Shown here piece after piece: positions 63,961 to 64,000 of a stretch of DNA of 64,000 nt. A model generated the notes under the pieces. It made no database searches. It saw nothing but the letters and a program-made list of their open reading frames with translations, and was not told where the DNA came from. Origin of the DNA: Sceloporus undulatus (lineage: Eukaryota; Chordata; Lepidosauria; Squamata; Phrynosomatidae). The stretch is from positions 114,614,738 to 114,678,737 of the forward strand of contig NC_056527.1 of assembly GCF_019175285.1 (NCBI RefSeq). The letters run 5' to 3'. Both the position numbers and the translations under genes were made by a program. Numbering within the stretch: position 1 is the stretch's first letter; every line of letters starts with the position of its first letter.

Positions 63961-64000
63961 GGGTTCTGGGGGGCAAAAAACTAGTCCCCATCCCTGCTAA

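Noticed and set aside
56754-64000. PPP1R3E coding exon expected next to HOMEZ
   Set aside because: No frame shows its phosphatase-binding RVRF motif or carbohydrate-binding domain; it is probably outside the window.
1-64000. CRISPR arrays, operons and other prokaryotic features
   Set aside because: The DNA is vertebrate, and the tandem repeats seen are microsatellites or transposon clusters without spacer structure.

Overview
The window is vertebrate nuclear DNA, most likely from a squamate reptile. It has large GT-AG introns, about 40% GC, and a repeat load of CR1 and L2/L3-like LINEs, Bov-B LINE pieces, tRNA-headed SINEs with Bov-B-type tails, a 5S-rRNA-headed SINE, and very many short palindromic (foldback) DNA elements. 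Bov-B together with Sauria-type SINEs points to a lepidosaur; the species cannot be read from the sequence.

Four protein genes are present, in the order and orientation I recall from human 14q11.2: CEBPE (minus, 1477-5084), SLC7A8/LAT2 (minus, 10452-25261, 11 coding exons), RNF212B (plus, 40791 to about 52398, about 15 small coding exons) and HOMEZ (minus, 54847-56370, one coding exon plus an upstream non-coding exon near 58.3 kb). All splice junctions were read directly and keep frame: CEBPE 244 aa, SLC7A8 521 aa, RNF212B about 309 aa (last exon tentative), HOMEZ 507 aa. PPP1R3E, next after HOMEZ in mammals, was not found and is probably beyond the right edge.

Layout: 1-5.2 kb CEBPE and its pyrimidine-rich upstream flank; 5.2-10 kb intergenic with CR1 and L3-like LINE remains; 10-25.3 kb SLC7A8, whose large introns 1 and 3 hold SINE, CR1, Bov-B and foldback elements; 25.3-26.5 kb GC-rich probable SLC7A8 promoter; 26.5-40.7 kb repeat-rich intergenic DNA with an assembly gap at 37063-37072 and an isolated GC-rich block with paired E2F-like sites at 36.8-36.95 kb, a possible RNF212B promoter; 40.75-53.2 kb RNF212B; 53.2-54.8 kb tail-to-tail gap with HOMEZ; 54.8-58.4 kb HOMEZ; 58.5-64 kb SINE cluster, polypurine tract, CpG-rich block with a (CTG)10 repeat, a near-perfect hairpin element and a Bov-B reverse-transcriptase fragment.

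The genes do not form one pathway: C/EBP-epsilon is a granulocyte transcription factor, LAT2 a neutral amino-acid exchanger, RNF212B a meiotic crossover RING protein and HOMEZ a homeodomain protein. Their interest as a set is conserved linkage. The less ordinary signals are in the repeats (composite, nested and hairpin elements), in a 45-bp in-frame tandem duplication inside HOMEZ, and in promoter-like blocks with no assigned gene.
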